The notes: generated by a model not told the origin, from the letters alone. Counted from the first letter of the stretch, positions 48,376-56,842 are shown. The stretch: 64,000 nucleotides of DNA from Mycolicibacterium tusciae JS617 (GCF_000243415.2 NZ_KI912270.1:6343837-6407836); one strand, 5' to 3'. A program made the numbers and translations.

Positions 48376-49091
48376 TGCCCGACACCACTTGGCAGAAGCG
48401 TGTCGACTCGGGCGACTGGGAGGCAATCACCACTGAGCTCAACGACTTCGGAGGCGCGATGCTGCCCAGGCTGCTCACCGATGATGAGGCTGAGGCGATC
48501 CAACGGCTGTACCCCGATGACCGCATGTTCCGCGCGACCATCGACATGAGTCGATACCGCTTCGGCGAGGGCGAGTACCGATACTTCCATCAGCCCTATC
48601 CCGAACCGATCGAGGCGCTCAAGGGATCGTTGTACCCCCGGCTACTACCCATTGCGCGCGACTGGTGGGGCAAGCTCGGCCGGGAGTCGCCGTGGCCGGA
48701 CACCCTCGACGACTGGCTCGGCATGTGTCACGCGGCGGGCCAGGAGAGGTCCACCGCGATACTGCTCAAGTACGGCGCGGGCGATTGGAATGCGCTGCAT
48801 CGAGATCTGTACGGCGAGTTGGTGTTTCCGCTACAGGTCGTCATCAACCTGAGCGAGCCGGGCGTCGACCACACCGGCGGTGAATTCCTGCTCGTCGAAC
48901 AACGGCCCCGGGCCCAGTCGCGCGGCATGTCGACATTGCTGCCGCGCGGGCACGGCTTCGTGTTCACCACCAGGGAGCGGCCGGTGCGATCGGCGCGCGG
49001 GTGGTCGGCGTCGCCGGTACGCCACGGCGTCTCCACGGTCCGCTCCGGCCGACGGTTCACGCTCGGCCTGGTCTTCCACGACGCGGCGTGA
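48375..49091 (+). CDS. 2OG-Fe(II) oxygenase, repair-associated
   Basis: A 238-residue oxygenase. The iron ligands appear as His and Asp in NALHRDLYGE and the distal His in SPVRHGVSTV, with Arg for 2-oxoglutarate a few residues later (RSGRRFTLGLVFH). The C-terminal layout resembles the bacterial family found next to Ada and Ogt genes, related to AlkB by fold. Oxidative dealkylation of DNA is therefore plausible but inferred. It overlaps ogt by TGATG and is 3 nt before the next gene. Confidence 0.8.
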   Translation: MPDTTWQKRVDSGDWEAITTELNDFGGAMLPRLLTDDEAEAIQRLYPDDRMFRATIDMSRYRFGEGEYRYFHQPYPEPIEALKGSLYPRLLPIARDWWGKLGRESPWPDTLDDWLGMCHAAGQERSTAILLKYGAGDWNALHRDLYGELVFPLQVVINLSEPGVDHTGGEFLLVEQRPRAQSRGMSTLLPRGHGFVFTTRERPVRSARGWSASPVRHGVSTVRSGRRFTLGLVFHDAA

Positions 49092-49094
49092 GAG

Positions 49095-49382
49095 ATGCCG
49101 CGCTACACGCTGATTGGTCCGAGCGGTGCGATGTATGCGTCGTCGCGGCCGGGCACTTTCGGCGGCCATCGCGCCGCCCGGATCTACGGATGCCTCGACT
49201 GCCGCTCGGCGCGGCGGGCGATCGACAACGGCGGCTACGTCAGGCATCGAGTCTTCTTCGCCGACGAACCGACCGCCGTCGCGGCGGGTTACCGGCCCTG
49301 CGCGCGGTGCCTGCCTGACCGCTACCGCGAGTGGAAAGCCAGCGCCCAGGCAGTCGATTGTCCGTCCTATGGTCGAGATTGA
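49095..49382 (+). CDS. Stand-alone Ada-type zinc-binding domain protein
   Basis: A 95-residue protein with the four-cysteine arrangement of the Ada N-terminal domain: YGCLDCRSARRAI carries CxxC and GYRPCARCLPDRYREWK carries the second pair, with the typical intervening HRVFFADEPTAVAAG. In Ada one of these cysteines accepts methyl groups from phosphotriesters. No transcription-factor or methyltransferase domain is attached, so this is a split Ada part next to Ogt. Its last 7 codons lie in a 22-nt inverted repeat arm. Confidence 0.78.
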   Translation: MPRYTLIGPSGAMYASSRPGTFGGHRAARIYGCLDCRSARRAIDNGGYVRHRVFFADEPTAVAAGYRPCARCLPDRYREWKASAQAVDCPSYGRD

Positions 49383-49437
49383 ACTCAGGGTCGTTCAGCC
49401 GATCACAGCCATGGCTTCAATCTCGACCGTAGGACGG
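49362..49437. repeat. Inverted repeat, 22-nt arms
   Basis: Arms 49362-49383 and 49416-49437 match at 21 of 22 positions and are separated by 32 nt. The left arm overlaps the end of the Ada-like gene; the right arm lies in a RidA-like remnant. It could fold as a large hairpin and act as a two-way terminator between converging genes. Confidence 0.8.
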
Positions 49438-49457
49438 CCGACAGGACTCAGCCCGAT
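49395..49457 (-). pseudogene. Possible 3' remnant of a RidA-family gene
   Basis: The minus strand reads IGLSPVGRPTVEIEAMAVIG and then TGA, which resembles the last strand of RidA/YjgF proteins (typically VEIEAxAV). No N-terminal part is present; upstream is the overlapping methyltransferase end. The fragment is short, so the identification is tentative. Confidence 0.35.
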
Positions 49458-50083
49458 GCGCGCCGCCGCAGCACGATGACGTTGTCATGCCAGATGAAGG
49501 GCTCCCTGTCGGGCCAGGTCACCTCTCGCTCGACCACTTTCGTCTGTGGCGGCTCCCATTCCGCGTCGGGCAGACTCAGCGCGGCGACCACCTCCTCCGG
49601 ACTCAGGAACATGTGGCGGTGGTGGTCCAGCTTCGAGTCCCCCGGCGGCGGCGCGCTGTGGTCCACGATCAACAGCGTGCCGCCCGGTTTCAGGGCCTCG
49701 GCTGCCCGGCGGAATACACGGGTGCGGTCCAGCGGCAGAGTGGAATGAAAGAAGTGGGCACTCACCAGGTCGAATTCGCCGTCCGGAAAGGTTTCCGACA
49801 GGTCGTGCTGCTGGAAGTCGATCTGGTCGAGCACGCCGCGCGCCTCGGCTGCCGAACGCGCGCGCTGTAGTGCGGTATCCGAGATGTCCACTGCGACGAC
49901 GTCCCAACCACGGTCTGCCAGCCACACCGAGTCCGCTCCCTCGCCGCAGCCGAGGTCGAGCGCCCGACCGATCGGCAGGTCGGGGACCACCTCGGCGAGG
50001 CGGAGGTTGACCCGTCCGCTCCACACCCGGTCGCGTTCTCCGTAGTGCTGCTCCCAGTGCTCTTTGGCGTCAGGCGTTGACAC
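49448..50083 (-). CDS. Class I SAM-dependent methyltransferase
   Basis: A 211-residue methyltransferase with motif I as ALDLGCGEGADSVWLA (about residues 41-56), then VVAVDISDTALQRA, FDLVSAHFFHSTLP and PGGTLLIVDHS. The substrate is unknown. GGGAG lies 7 nt before the GTG at 50083, so I prefer this start to 50113. It overlaps the upstream oxidoreductase gene by 14 nt in a different frame. In other actinobacteria the two activities occur as one fused protein; here they are separate, coupled genes. Confidence 0.88.
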   Translation of the reverse strand: MSTPDAKEHWEQHYGERDRVWSGRVNLRLAEVVPDLPIGRALDLGCGEGADSVWLADRGWDVVAVDISDTALQRARSAAEARGVLDQIDFQQHDLSETFPDGEFDLVSAHFFHSTLPLDRTRVFRRAAEALKPGGTLLIVDHSAPPPGDSKLDHHRHMFLSPEEVVAALSLPDAEWEPPQTKVVEREVTWPDREPFIWHDNVIVLRRRASG

Positions 50084-51026
50084 GGTTTCTCCCTTCAGGA
50101 ACGGCCAGACCATACTCGTCGGCCATCAGACTCTGCACCACCGCGGCGGCCGCGTGTGAGCCGCTCGCGATCGCCGCGGCCACCTGTGGCATTTGCACGC
50201 TCAGATCGCCTGCGGCGAAGACTCCCGCTGCCGTCGTCCGGTAGAAGCCGTCCACCGCGATCGGGTTCTCGGCGACCGGCGTCGGTTCGGCGGCCTCGGC
50301 TCCCAGCTGACCGGCCAGCGTCGACCGCTGGTGGAGTGTGGTGGCCACCAGTACACCGGTCCGCGCCAGTCGGGTTCCGTCGGTGAACAGCACAGCGGTC
50401 AGTTGACCGTTGTCGGAGGCGAGTTCTGCCACGCTCCGCTCGTCGACGGCGACGCCCGCCGCGGCCAGGCGGGCGCGGTCTTCGTCCTCCATGTCGTCGG
50501 GTCCGTCCGTCAGCACGACGATGTCGTCGCTCCAGCCGCGCAGCAGCAGCGCCGAGTGCACCGCGCGTTGACCCCGCGCCAGTACGGCCAAGGGCTGATC
50601 CCGCATCTCCCAGCCGTGACAGAACGGGCAATGGAACGCCGACCCGCCCCACAGCTCCTCGAGTCCGGGTAGCGAGGGCGGGCGGTACTCCATGCCGGTC
50701 GCCAGCAGCACTCGTCGCGTCCGCTCGCGGCTGCCGTCGGCGAGCTCGAGGACGAACCCACCATCCGACCGTTCACCGGACACGACGTCGCCGGCGCGCA
50801 CCTCCACGCTCGGATAGGCCGTCAGCTCCCGGCGCCCGATGTCGTAGAGCTCGGACGGATTACGGCCGTCGTGGCCGAGCAAGCCACCGATGCCGTGAGC
50901 AGCCAGATTGCTCTGCGCTCCGGCGTCGATCAGCAGGGTGCGTCGTCGCGCCCGCCCGAGCACCAGTCCCGCGCTCAGCCCGGCCGCACCGCCTCCGACG
51001 ATGATGCAGTCCCACGTGATGTCCAT
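50070..51026 (-). CDS. Thioredoxin reductase-like NAD(P)/FAD oxidoreductase
   Basis: A 318-residue flavoprotein. The FAD site is IIVGGGAAGLSAGLVLGRA near residue 8; the redox pair is FHCPFCHGWEM (CxxC) in the middle domain; FAAGDLS near the C-terminus is the second FAD contact. It probably reduces a disulfide or works with the neighbouring methyltransferase. The ATG at 51026 is preferred; an ATG at 51047 would add seven residues. It is divergent from the XRE-cupin regulator 46 nt away, its likely controller. Confidence 0.88.
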   Translation of the reverse strand: MDITWDCIIVGGGAAGLSAGLVLGRARRRTLLIDAGAQSNLAAHGIGGLLGHDGRNPSELYDIGRRELTAYPSVEVRAGDVVSGERSDGGFVLELADGSRERTRRVLLATGMEYRPPSLPGLEELWGGSAFHCPFCHGWEMRDQPLAVLARGQRAVHSALLLRGWSDDIVVLTDGPDDMEDEDRARLAAAGVAVDERSVAELASDNGQLTAVLFTDGTRLARTGVLVATTLHQRSTLAGQLGAEAAEPTPVAENPIAVDGFYRTTAAGVFAAGDLSVQMPQVAAAIASGSHAAAAVVQSLMADEYGLAVPEGRNRVNA

Positions 51027-51067
51027 GCCTCCACCTTGCAGGCGCATATCAAAAGTGCCAAGCTTTC

Positions 51068-51082
51068 TTGCCATGCAGGCAA
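51068..51082. promoter_or_regulatory. Palindrome over the XRE-cupin start codon
   Basis: TTGCC-ATGCA-GGCAA, with 5-bp perfect arms, spans the ATG at 51073 and lies 42-56 nt from the divergent oxidoreductase start. It is a plausible operator for the regulator encoded there. Confidence 0.4.
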
Positions 51083-51645
51083 ATGACGAAGTCAGCGTCG
51101 ATGTGCGGGTGCGGCGACGCCTACGCGACTTGCGTATGCAACGTGGACTTACGCTGGACGAGGTTGCGGGCCGATCCAGCATCGACGTGTCGACACTGAG
51201 TCGCCTCGAGTCCGGCAAGCGACGGCTTGCCCTCGACCATCTCCCCCGCCTCGCCGCCGCACTATCGGTGAGCACCGACGAGTTGCTTCGCGCACCCGAG
51301 GCGGAGGATCCGCGCGTCCGGGCAAGCTCGCATACCAGCCACGGGATCACCTACTGGCCGCTGACCCGGCAGGCCGCGGGCGGGCTGCACGCGTACAAGA
51401 TCCGGATCAGCCCCCGTCGCCGCACACCGCCTGCCGAGTTGCCCGTCCATGAGGGCCAGGAGTGGATGTACATCCTGTCGGGTCAGGTGCGGCTCATCCT
51501 CGGAGACCGGGACTTCACCGTCAAACCCGGTGAGGCCGTTGAGTTCTCGACGTGGACACCGCACTGGTTCGGAGTGGTTGACGGGCCCGCCGAGGCGATC
51601 ACGATATTCGGTGTGCACGGCGAGCGGTTACATCTGCACGGCTAG
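51073..51645 (+). CDS. XRE-family regulator with cupin domain
   Basis: A 190-residue regulator. An N-terminal XRE HTH (RRLRDLRMQRGLTLDEVAGR and SSIDVSTLSRLESGKR) is followed by a C-terminal cupin (LPVHEGQEWMYILSGQVRLI, then VKPGEAVEFSTWTPHW) that likely binds a small ligand. It is divergent from the oxidoreductase-methyltransferase pair and probably controls it. The start codon lies in a palindrome. Its stop overlaps the convergent SRPBCC gene by 4 nt. Confidence 0.9.
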   Translation: MQANDEVSVDVRVRRRLRDLRMQRGLTLDEVAGRSSIDVSTLSRLESGKRRLALDHLPRLAAALSVSTDELLRAPEAEDPRVRASSHTSHGITYWPLTRQAAGGLHAYKIRISPRRRTPPAELPVHEGQEWMYILSGQVRLILGDRDFTVKPGEAVEFSTWTPHWFGVVDGPAEAITIFGVHGERLHLHG

Positions 51646-52136
51646 GAGTTTCTCGAAATTCGTGATGCCACAGCAATCTCGGCGAGGTGCTTGAGGGAGT
51701 TGTCGAGGTGCTGCCGGTCGAACGGCGGGAACCCGATCTCCTCGCGAATGGCCGGCGGCACCGCCGACCAGTCATACGTCAGGGTGACCTCCGTCCGGTC
51801 GTCGCCGATTGGACGGAGGTCGTAGCGCCAGATCCAGCCGCCGAAGTCGAGGTTGCCGTCGTTCGCGCCTTGGCCCGGCAGCCACGCAATCGTATGCGGA
51901 GGCGCGAAGACCTCGACACGGTTGGCGATCTCGTAGTGCATGCCCCCGTAATTAGCGTGGTACATCGCCATCCGGAAGACCTGGCCGACTTCGGTCAGAC
52001 GCTTGCCGTCGAGCGACTCCCGGACCCAGCCGGTGCCGTCGATCGCCTGATGGGTCGTCGGGTCGGCCAGCACATCGAACACGGTCTCAGCCGGCGCATC
52101 TACGGCGCAGGTCGATTTCATTGTTTCGTCAGTCAT
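51642..52136 (-). CDS. SRPBCC (START-like) protein
   Basis: A 164-residue helix-grip protein of the polyketide cyclase/dehydrase or AHSA1-like type. It begins MKSTCAVDAPAETVFDVLAD after five residues, with AWLPGQGANDGNLDFGGW and YDLRPIGDDRTEVTLTYDWS later, and the long C-terminal helix typical of the fold. Such proteins bind hydrophobic ligands; the ligand is unknown. It ends 4 bp into the convergent XRE-cupin gene. Confidence 0.85.
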   Translation of the reverse strand: MTDETMKSTCAVDAPAETVFDVLADPTTHQAIDGTGWVRESLDGKRLTEVGQVFRMAMYHANYGGMHYEIANRVEVFAPPHTIAWLPGQGANDGNLDFGGWIWRYDLRPIGDDRTEVTLTYDWSAVPPAIREEIGFPPFDRQHLDNSLKHLAEIAVASRISRNS

Positions 52137-52180
52137 GCCCGTACCGACCCATGGCGGCTCAGAAACTCATCGAGCCCTAC

Positions 52181-53266
52181 CTAGCCCAGATAGGCCGTTT
52201 GATTGACCAGCCTCACCGAGGCGGCCCCGTCGGGATAGAACTCGGCGATCGACAGCGACGCCAGGTCCAGATGCATTCGGTACAGGATGCTCGGGCCCGC
52301 ATCGAGCGCCATGCGCAGCAGTGTCTTGATGGGCGTCACATGCGACACCAAGAGCACCGTCTCACCCGGATGCTCGGAGATGATCCGTGCCCTGGCCCGC
52401 CCGACACGCTCGGCCGCGGTGTCGAAGCTCTCCCCGTCGGGCGGCGCCACGCTGGTGTCGCGCAGCCATCGCTTGTGCAGCTCCGGATCGCGCTCGGCCG
52501 CTTCGCCGAACGTCAGCCCCTCCCAGCCCCCGAAGTCCGTCTCGATCAGATCGGCGTCGACGGTGACGTCGAGGCCGAGTGCTTTTGCCGCCGCCTCGGC
52601 GGTGTCGTAGGCGCGCTGCAGTGGCGAGGTGATGACGGCTGCGATGCCGCTCGTGCCGGCGACCAGAAACTGCGCGGCCGCTTCGGCCTGGCGACGGCCG
52701 AGGTCGGTCAGCGCCGGGTTGCCGCGGCCCGAATACCTACGCTCTAAAGATAATTCGGTCTGCCCATGCCGCAGCAGTTGGAACTGGGTTGGCGCACCCC
52801 GCGCGCCGGTCCAGCCTGCGGGGTTGGGGCGTTCGGGCTTGGCTTCCGCCGGTGTCTCCAGCTCGGCGGCCGCATCCATCGCCTCGTTGGCCAGCCGGTC
52901 GGCGTGGCCGTTCTTCGCCCGCGGAACCCAGGTGTAGGCGACGTGATCGAATCGCGTCGACAACGCGGTGGCCTCTTGATGCAGCGGCACCATGTCCGGG
53001 TGCTTGACCTTCCAGCGCCCCGACATCTGCTCCACCACCAGCTTGGAGTCCATGTTCACGTCGACCTCGGAGGCGCCCAGTTTCGCGGCCTCCTCCAGGC
53101 CGGCGATCAGCCCGCTGTACTCGGCGACGTTGTTGGTGGCGCGGCCGATGGCTTGCTTGCGCTCGGCGAGAACGGTGTTGCGGTCCGCGGTCCACACCAC
53201 GGCGCCGTAGCCTGCCGGGCCCGGATTGCCGCGCGATCCCCCGTCGGCCTCGACGATAACTTTCAC
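52181..53266 (-). CDS. Bifunctional RNase H / acid phosphatase (Rv2228c-type)
   Basis: A 361-residue fusion. Residues 1-130 are RNase HI: VEADGGSRGNPGPAGYGA with the first Asp, NNVAEYSGLIAGLE with Glu, VNMDSKLVVEQMSG with Asp and HADRLANEAMD with the last Asp. Residues about 160-361 are a histidine phosphatase with LLRHGQTELSLERRYSG and a second His in LVSHVTPIKT. In M. tuberculosis Rv2228c shows RNase H and alpha-ribazole phosphatase activity, linking it to cobalamin synthesis. The GTG at 53266 overlaps the upstream gene stop as GTGA. Confidence 0.93.
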   Translation of the reverse strand: MKVIVEADGGSRGNPGPAGYGAVVWTADRNTVLAERKQAIGRATNNVAEYSGLIAGLEEAAKLGASEVDVNMDSKLVVEQMSGRWKVKHPDMVPLHQEATALSTRFDHVAYTWVPRAKNGHADRLANEAMDAAAELETPAEAKPERPNPAGWTGARGAPTQFQLLRHGQTELSLERRYSGRGNPALTDLGRRQAEAAAQFLVAGTSGIAAVITSPLQRAYDTAEAAAKALGLDVTVDADLIETDFGGWEGLTFGEAAERDPELHKRWLRDTSVAPPDGESFDTAAERVGRARARIISEHPGETVLLVSHVTPIKTLLRMALDAGPSILYRMHLDLASLSIAEFYPDGAASVRLVNQTAYLG

Positions 53267-54000
53267 GCGCCGGTTCCCTTGACCCGCAATAGAATTGCAC
53301 CGCACTCGGGACAGCGAAGCACGTCGTCCTCGGCGGCGGCGGAGATCCTGGCCAGTTCGCCACGGTCGATCTCGATCCGGCAGGCGCCACAGCGGCCGCC
53401 CTGCAGCAGGCCTGCGCCCGCCCCGCCGCGGGTCCGCTGACGCTCATACAGCGCAACCAGATCGGCATCCAGGCCGGCCACCAGTTCGTCACGCCGCGAC
53501 AGGGATTGCTGACGTAGTTGGTCGAGTTCACTGCGCGCTTCGTCGCACGCGCGCTGAGCCTCCCCCAGCTCCTTCTGCAGCTCGTCGATCTTGGTGAGCT
53601 CGGCGGCCTGCTGGGTCTGCAGCGCCTCGCGATGCTCCATCACTTCGATCAGCGAGTCCTCCAATGAGGCCTGCCTGCGCTCCAGCGTCTCGAGCTCGTG
53701 CTGTAACTCCGTGAGCTGCTTGGCATCCGTAGCTCCCGAGTCAAGCAGCTTGCGGTCGCGGTCCTCGCGCTGGCGGACGGAGTCGATCTCGGCTTCGAAC
53801 TTGGCCACCTGCTCGTCGAGGTCTTCCAGCGCAATCTGCAGTGCAGCCAGCCGATCGTTGGCCTCGCGATGCGTAGCTTGAATGGCTTCGAGCCGCTCTA
53901 ACTCGACGAGGTGGCCCGCCCGGTGGTCGATCCGGCCCCGCTCAGCGTCGAGTTCAGCCAGTTCGAGCAACGAACGTTGATGTGTTACTTCAGCTTTCAT
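53263..54000 (-). CDS. Coiled-coil protein with C-terminal zinc ribbon (Rv2229c-type)
   Basis: A 245-residue protein made of a long antiparallel coiled coil (about residues 10-180, dense in Glu, Leu, Arg and Gln) and a C4 zinc ribbon at the end: [11 protein letters not shown] and [12 protein letters not shown]. It resembles the family that includes Helicobacter HP0958, thought to bridge nucleic acids or proteins. Length equals that of Rv2229c. It overlaps the upstream NIF3 gene by 11 nt and the downstream RNase H gene by 4 nt. Confidence 0.92.
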   Translation of the reverse strand: MKAEVTHQRSLLELAELDAERGRIDHRAGHLVELERLEAIQATHREANDRLAALQIALEDLDEQVAKFEAEIDSVRQREDRDRKLLDSGATDAKQLTELQHELETLERRQASLEDSLIEVMEHREALQTQQAAELTKIDELQKELGEAQRACDEARSELDQLRQQSLSRRDELVAGLDADLVALYERQRTRGGAGAGLLQGGRCGACRIEIDRGELARISAAAEDDVLRCPECGAILLRVKGTGA

Positions 54001-55132
54001 GCTTCGTTCTCTCGACATTCCACGGGTCAGTACGAACCGCTGACACCAGCACGGGTAAAGCCTCACCAAAATGACCACGTAAAACTTCGGCCGCCTGCGC
54101 GCACCACGGGTATTCGCTTGCCCAGTGTGCGACGTCGACGAGCGCCACCTCAGATGCACGCCGGTGCTCGTCAGCCGGATGGTGCCGTAGGTCGGCGGTC
54201 ACGTAGGCCTGCACCCCGGCGCTCCCGACGGCCCCCAGCAGCGAATCACCCGCTCCGCCGCACACGGCCACCCGCGACACCGTGGTCTCGGGATCGCCGG
54301 ACGCACGGATACCCCACGACGTGCCGGGCAGTGCATCATGCACCCGCGAGACGAAGGCCGACAACGTCTCCGGCCTCGCCAGGGTGCCGACGCGGCCCAG
54401 CCCGACGTTGCCGGGCAGGGGCGCGAGCTCGAAGACATCGAAGGCAGGCTCCTCGTAGGGATGCGCGGCGCGCATCGACGCCAGCACGTGACCGCGCACC
54501 TCCGACGGCGCGATCATCTCGACCCGTTCCTCAGGCACCTGTTCGATGTTCCCGACGGTGCCGATGGCCGGCGTCGCACCGTCGTGCGGAAGGAACTGAC
54601 CGATGCCAGTGGCGCTCCAGCTGCAGTGCGAGTAATCGCCGATGCGTCCGGCACCCGCGCCGAACATCGCTTCCCTTACCGCGCCGGCATTTTCGGGGTT
54701 TTCGCTGGGGACGAAGACCACCCACTTGTCCAAACCCGTTCCGGTCGGGATCGGAGCAAGGACCTCTTCGACTGTGAGACCCAGTGCGTCGGCTAGGGCG
54801 TCGGACACTCCCGGCGACGCCGCGTCAGCGTTGGTGTGCGCGGTGAACAGCGCCCTTCCGGTGCGGATCATCTGATGCAGCAGCGCACCTTTGGCGGTGT
54901 CGGCGGCGACGGTGTCGACCCCCCGCAACAGCAGCGGATGATGCGCGAGCAGCAGTCCACCGTGTGGCACCTCGGCGACGACGGCAGCGGTGGCGTCGAC
55001 GGCGACCGTCACCGTCTCGACGATCTCCGAAGGGTCACCACAGACCAGGCCAACCGAATCCCAGTCCATGGCCAGGCTCGGCGGATAGGCCGCCTCGAGA
55101 ATGTCGATGACGTCCGACAGCCGCACGCTCAC
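53990..55132 (-). CDS. NIF3-family protein (GTP cyclohydrolase-type di-metal fold)
   Basis: A 380-residue NIF3 protein. The metal-binding core is seen as [12 protein letters not shown] and [11 protein letters not shown] in the N-terminal part and [12 protein letters not shown] with a His and Glu near the end. A middle insertion (about residues 130-240) with the PII-like fold includes [15 protein letters not shown]. The role is unknown despite wide conservation. The GTG at 55132 overlaps the cobC stop by 4 nt. The gene is part of a chain of overlapping genes that also holds two cobalamin-related functions. Confidence 0.92.
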   Translation of the reverse strand: MSVRLSDVIDILEAAYPPSLAMDWDSVGLVCGDPSEIVETVTVAVDATAAVVAEVPHGGLLLAHHPLLLRGVDTVAADTAKGALLHQMIRTGRALFTAHTNADAASPGVSDALADALGLTVEEVLAPIPTGTGLDKWVVFVPSENPENAGAVREAMFGAGAGRIGDYSHCSWSATGIGQFLPHDGATPAIGTVGNIEQVPEERVEMIAPSEVRGHVLASMRAAHPYEEPAFDVFELAPLPGNVGLGRVGTLARPETLSAFVSRVHDALPGTSWGIRASGDPETTVSRVAVCGGAGDSLLGAVGSAGVQAYVTADLRHHPADEHRRASEVALVDVAHWASEYPWCAQAAEVLRGHFGEALPVLVSAVRTDPWNVERTKHES

Positions 55133-56151
55133 CCGACCACCTCGCCCATCGCCTGGACCAGCACCGGCCACTCGCGCCGCACCGCAGCACGCAGGAACTG
55201 GCCGTCCAGTCCGACGAAGGTGTCACAACGTCTCAGTGCTATGCCTTTGCCGTCGAGGTGTTTTCGCATCAGTTCGGCATCCTCGACGGCGAAGAGGACA
55301 AAGGGCGCGCATCCATCGACAACATCTATGCCGATGCTAGTCAGCCCGTTGACCATCTCCGCGCGCAGGCGGTGCAGCCGTTGCGCGCCGCGCTCGGCCT
55401 CGACAACGGCTTCCGGTGCGCTGCAGGCGGCGATCGCCTCGAGCTGCAATGTGCCCAGCGGCCAATGGGGGCGCCGCGCGGTCATCTCGTCGAGCAGCTC
55501 GGCGGGGCCGAGCGCATAGCCGACGCGCAGGCCGGCTAGCGCCCATGTCTTCGTCAGGCTGCGCAGCACCACCACGTCCGGCAGCGCTTCGGCCGCCAGT
55601 GACTCCGCCTCGCCGGGTATGGCGTCCGCGAACGCCTCGTCGACGACGACGACGCGGCCCGGCCTGCGCAGGGCAGCGATCTGCTCGCGGGGGTGCAGCA
55701 CCGACGTCGGGTTGGTCGGATTCCCGACGATGACAAGGTCGGCATCCTCGGGTACGGCGCCGTCGCTCAGGCGGTAGGGCGGGGCGAGCACGACGTGTCC
55801 GAACGCCACGCCGGCGGCGTCCAGCGCGGCCTCTGGCTCGGTGAACGACGGCGCGATCAGTGCCACAGACCGCGGCCGCAGGCCGGCCAGCAGTGCGAAC
55901 CCCTCGGCTCCGCCGGCGAGCAGGGCAACCTCGTCCGTGCGACGCGAATGTCTGGCGGCGACGGCGGCCCGCGCCCGCTGCTCGTCGGCCTCACTGGGGT
56001 AGGAGCCGAGGTCGGACATCCGCGCGGTGAGCCGATCGACCAGCCAGGACGGCGGCTGGTCTGAGCGGACGTTGACGGCGAAGTCGAGCATGCCCGGACC
56101 TGCGGCCTGGTCGCCGTGATAGCGCGCTCCCGGACGGGATTGGCTTGCCAC
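55129..56151 (-). CDS. cobC: CobC-like PLP-dependent aminotransferase (Rv2231c-type)
   Basis: A 340-residue fold-type I PLP enzyme annotated in mycobacteria as CobC, related to threonine-phosphate decarboxylase and histidinol-phosphate aminotransferase. The PLP lysine is in [18 protein letters not shown], and [18 protein letters not shown] and VVVDEAFAD precede it. In cobalamin synthesis it would supply aminopropanol phosphate; histidinol-phosphate-like activity is a reported alternative. The GTG at 56151 is preferred to 56232. It heads the leftward chain CobC, NIF3, zinc-ribbon protein and RNase H/phosphatase. Confidence 0.85.
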   Translation of the reverse strand: MASQSRPGARYHGDQAAGPGMLDFAVNVRSDQPPSWLVDRLTARMSDLGSYPSEADEQRARAAVAARHSRRTDEVALLAGGAEGFALLAGLRPRSVALIAPSFTEPEAALDAAGVAFGHVVLAPPYRLSDGAVPEDADLVIVGNPTNPTSVLHPREQIAALRRPGRVVVVDEAFADAIPGEAESLAAEALPDVVVLRSLTKTWALAGLRVGYALGPAELLDEMTARRPHWPLGTLQLEAIAACSAPEAVVEAERGAQRLHRLRAEMVNGLTSIGIDVVDGCAPFVLFAVEDAELMRKHLDGKGIALRRCDTFVGLDGQFLRAAVRREWPVLVQAMGEVVG

Positions 56152-56188
56152 ATCACGACAGTAGTGGGCCGTCGGGGACAATGAGTTT

Positions 56189-56842
56189 GTGACGGCCTGC
56201 CCGCAATTGGTGCTCTTCGACCTCGACGGCACCCTGACCGACTCGGCTCAGGGCATCGTGGCCAGTTTCCGCCACGCACTGGGCTCGATCGGCGCCGTCG
56301 TTCCCGACGGTGACCTGGTCGGCATGATCGTGGGCCCGCCGATGCATCACACGCTGCAAAACATGGGTCTGGGTGAGCAGGCCGACGCCGCGATTGCCGC
56401 GTATCGGGAGGATTACCTGGCCCGCGGCTGGGCGATGAACCGTCCGTTCGACGGGATTCCCGCGCTGCTCGCCGACCTGCGCTCCGCGGGGGTTCGGCTG
56501 GCGGTGGCCACCTCCAAGGCCGAGCCGACAGCGCAGCGGATCCTCGCCCACTTCGGTCTCGACGGCCACTTCGAGGTCATCGCGGGCGCCAGCGTCGACG
56601 GCATACGCGCGACGAAGTCCGAGGTCGTCAAGCATGCGCTGGCCCAGCTGGAGCCATTGCCCGAGCGGGTGCTGATGGTCGGCGACCGGTCACACGACGT
56701 CGAGGGCGCCGCGGAGCACGGCATCGACACCGTGGTGGTCGGGTGGGGATACGGCCAGGCGGACTTCGACGGCCCCGACGCGGTCGCCGCCCACGCCCAC
56801 GTCACGACCGTGGACGACCTGCGGGAGGTGCTCGGTGTCTAA
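56189..56842 (+). CDS. ptkA: HAD-superfamily protein, PtkA type
   Basis: A 217-residue HAD phosphatase-fold protein. The catalytic DxD motif is LVLFDLDGTLTDS (Asp at residues 11 and 13), motif II is VATSKAEP and motif IV is VGDRSHDVEGA. In M. tuberculosis the protein next to ptpA is reported as a tyrosine kinase that phosphorylates PtpA; this copy lacks the N-terminal extension of that protein, so the kinase role is uncertain. The GTG start is 37 nt from the divergent cobC. It overlaps ptpA by 8 nt. Confidence 0.82.
   Translation: MTACPQLVLFDLDGTLTDSAQGIVASFRHALGSIGAVVPDGDLVGMIVGPPMHHTLQNMGLGEQADAAIAAYREDYLARGWAMNRPFDGIPALLADLRSAGVRLAVATSKAEPTAQRILAHFGLDGHFEVIAGASVDGIRATKSEVVKHALAQLEPLPERVLMVGDRSHDVEGAAEHGIDTVVVGWGYGQADFDGPDAVAAHAHVTTVDDLREVLGV
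56824..56829 (+). promoter_or_regulatory. Shine-Dalgarno site that supports the first ptpA start
   Basis: GGAGGT lies 5 nt before the GTG at 56835, within the end of ptkA. The second possible start at 56865 has no such site. Confidence 0.65.
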
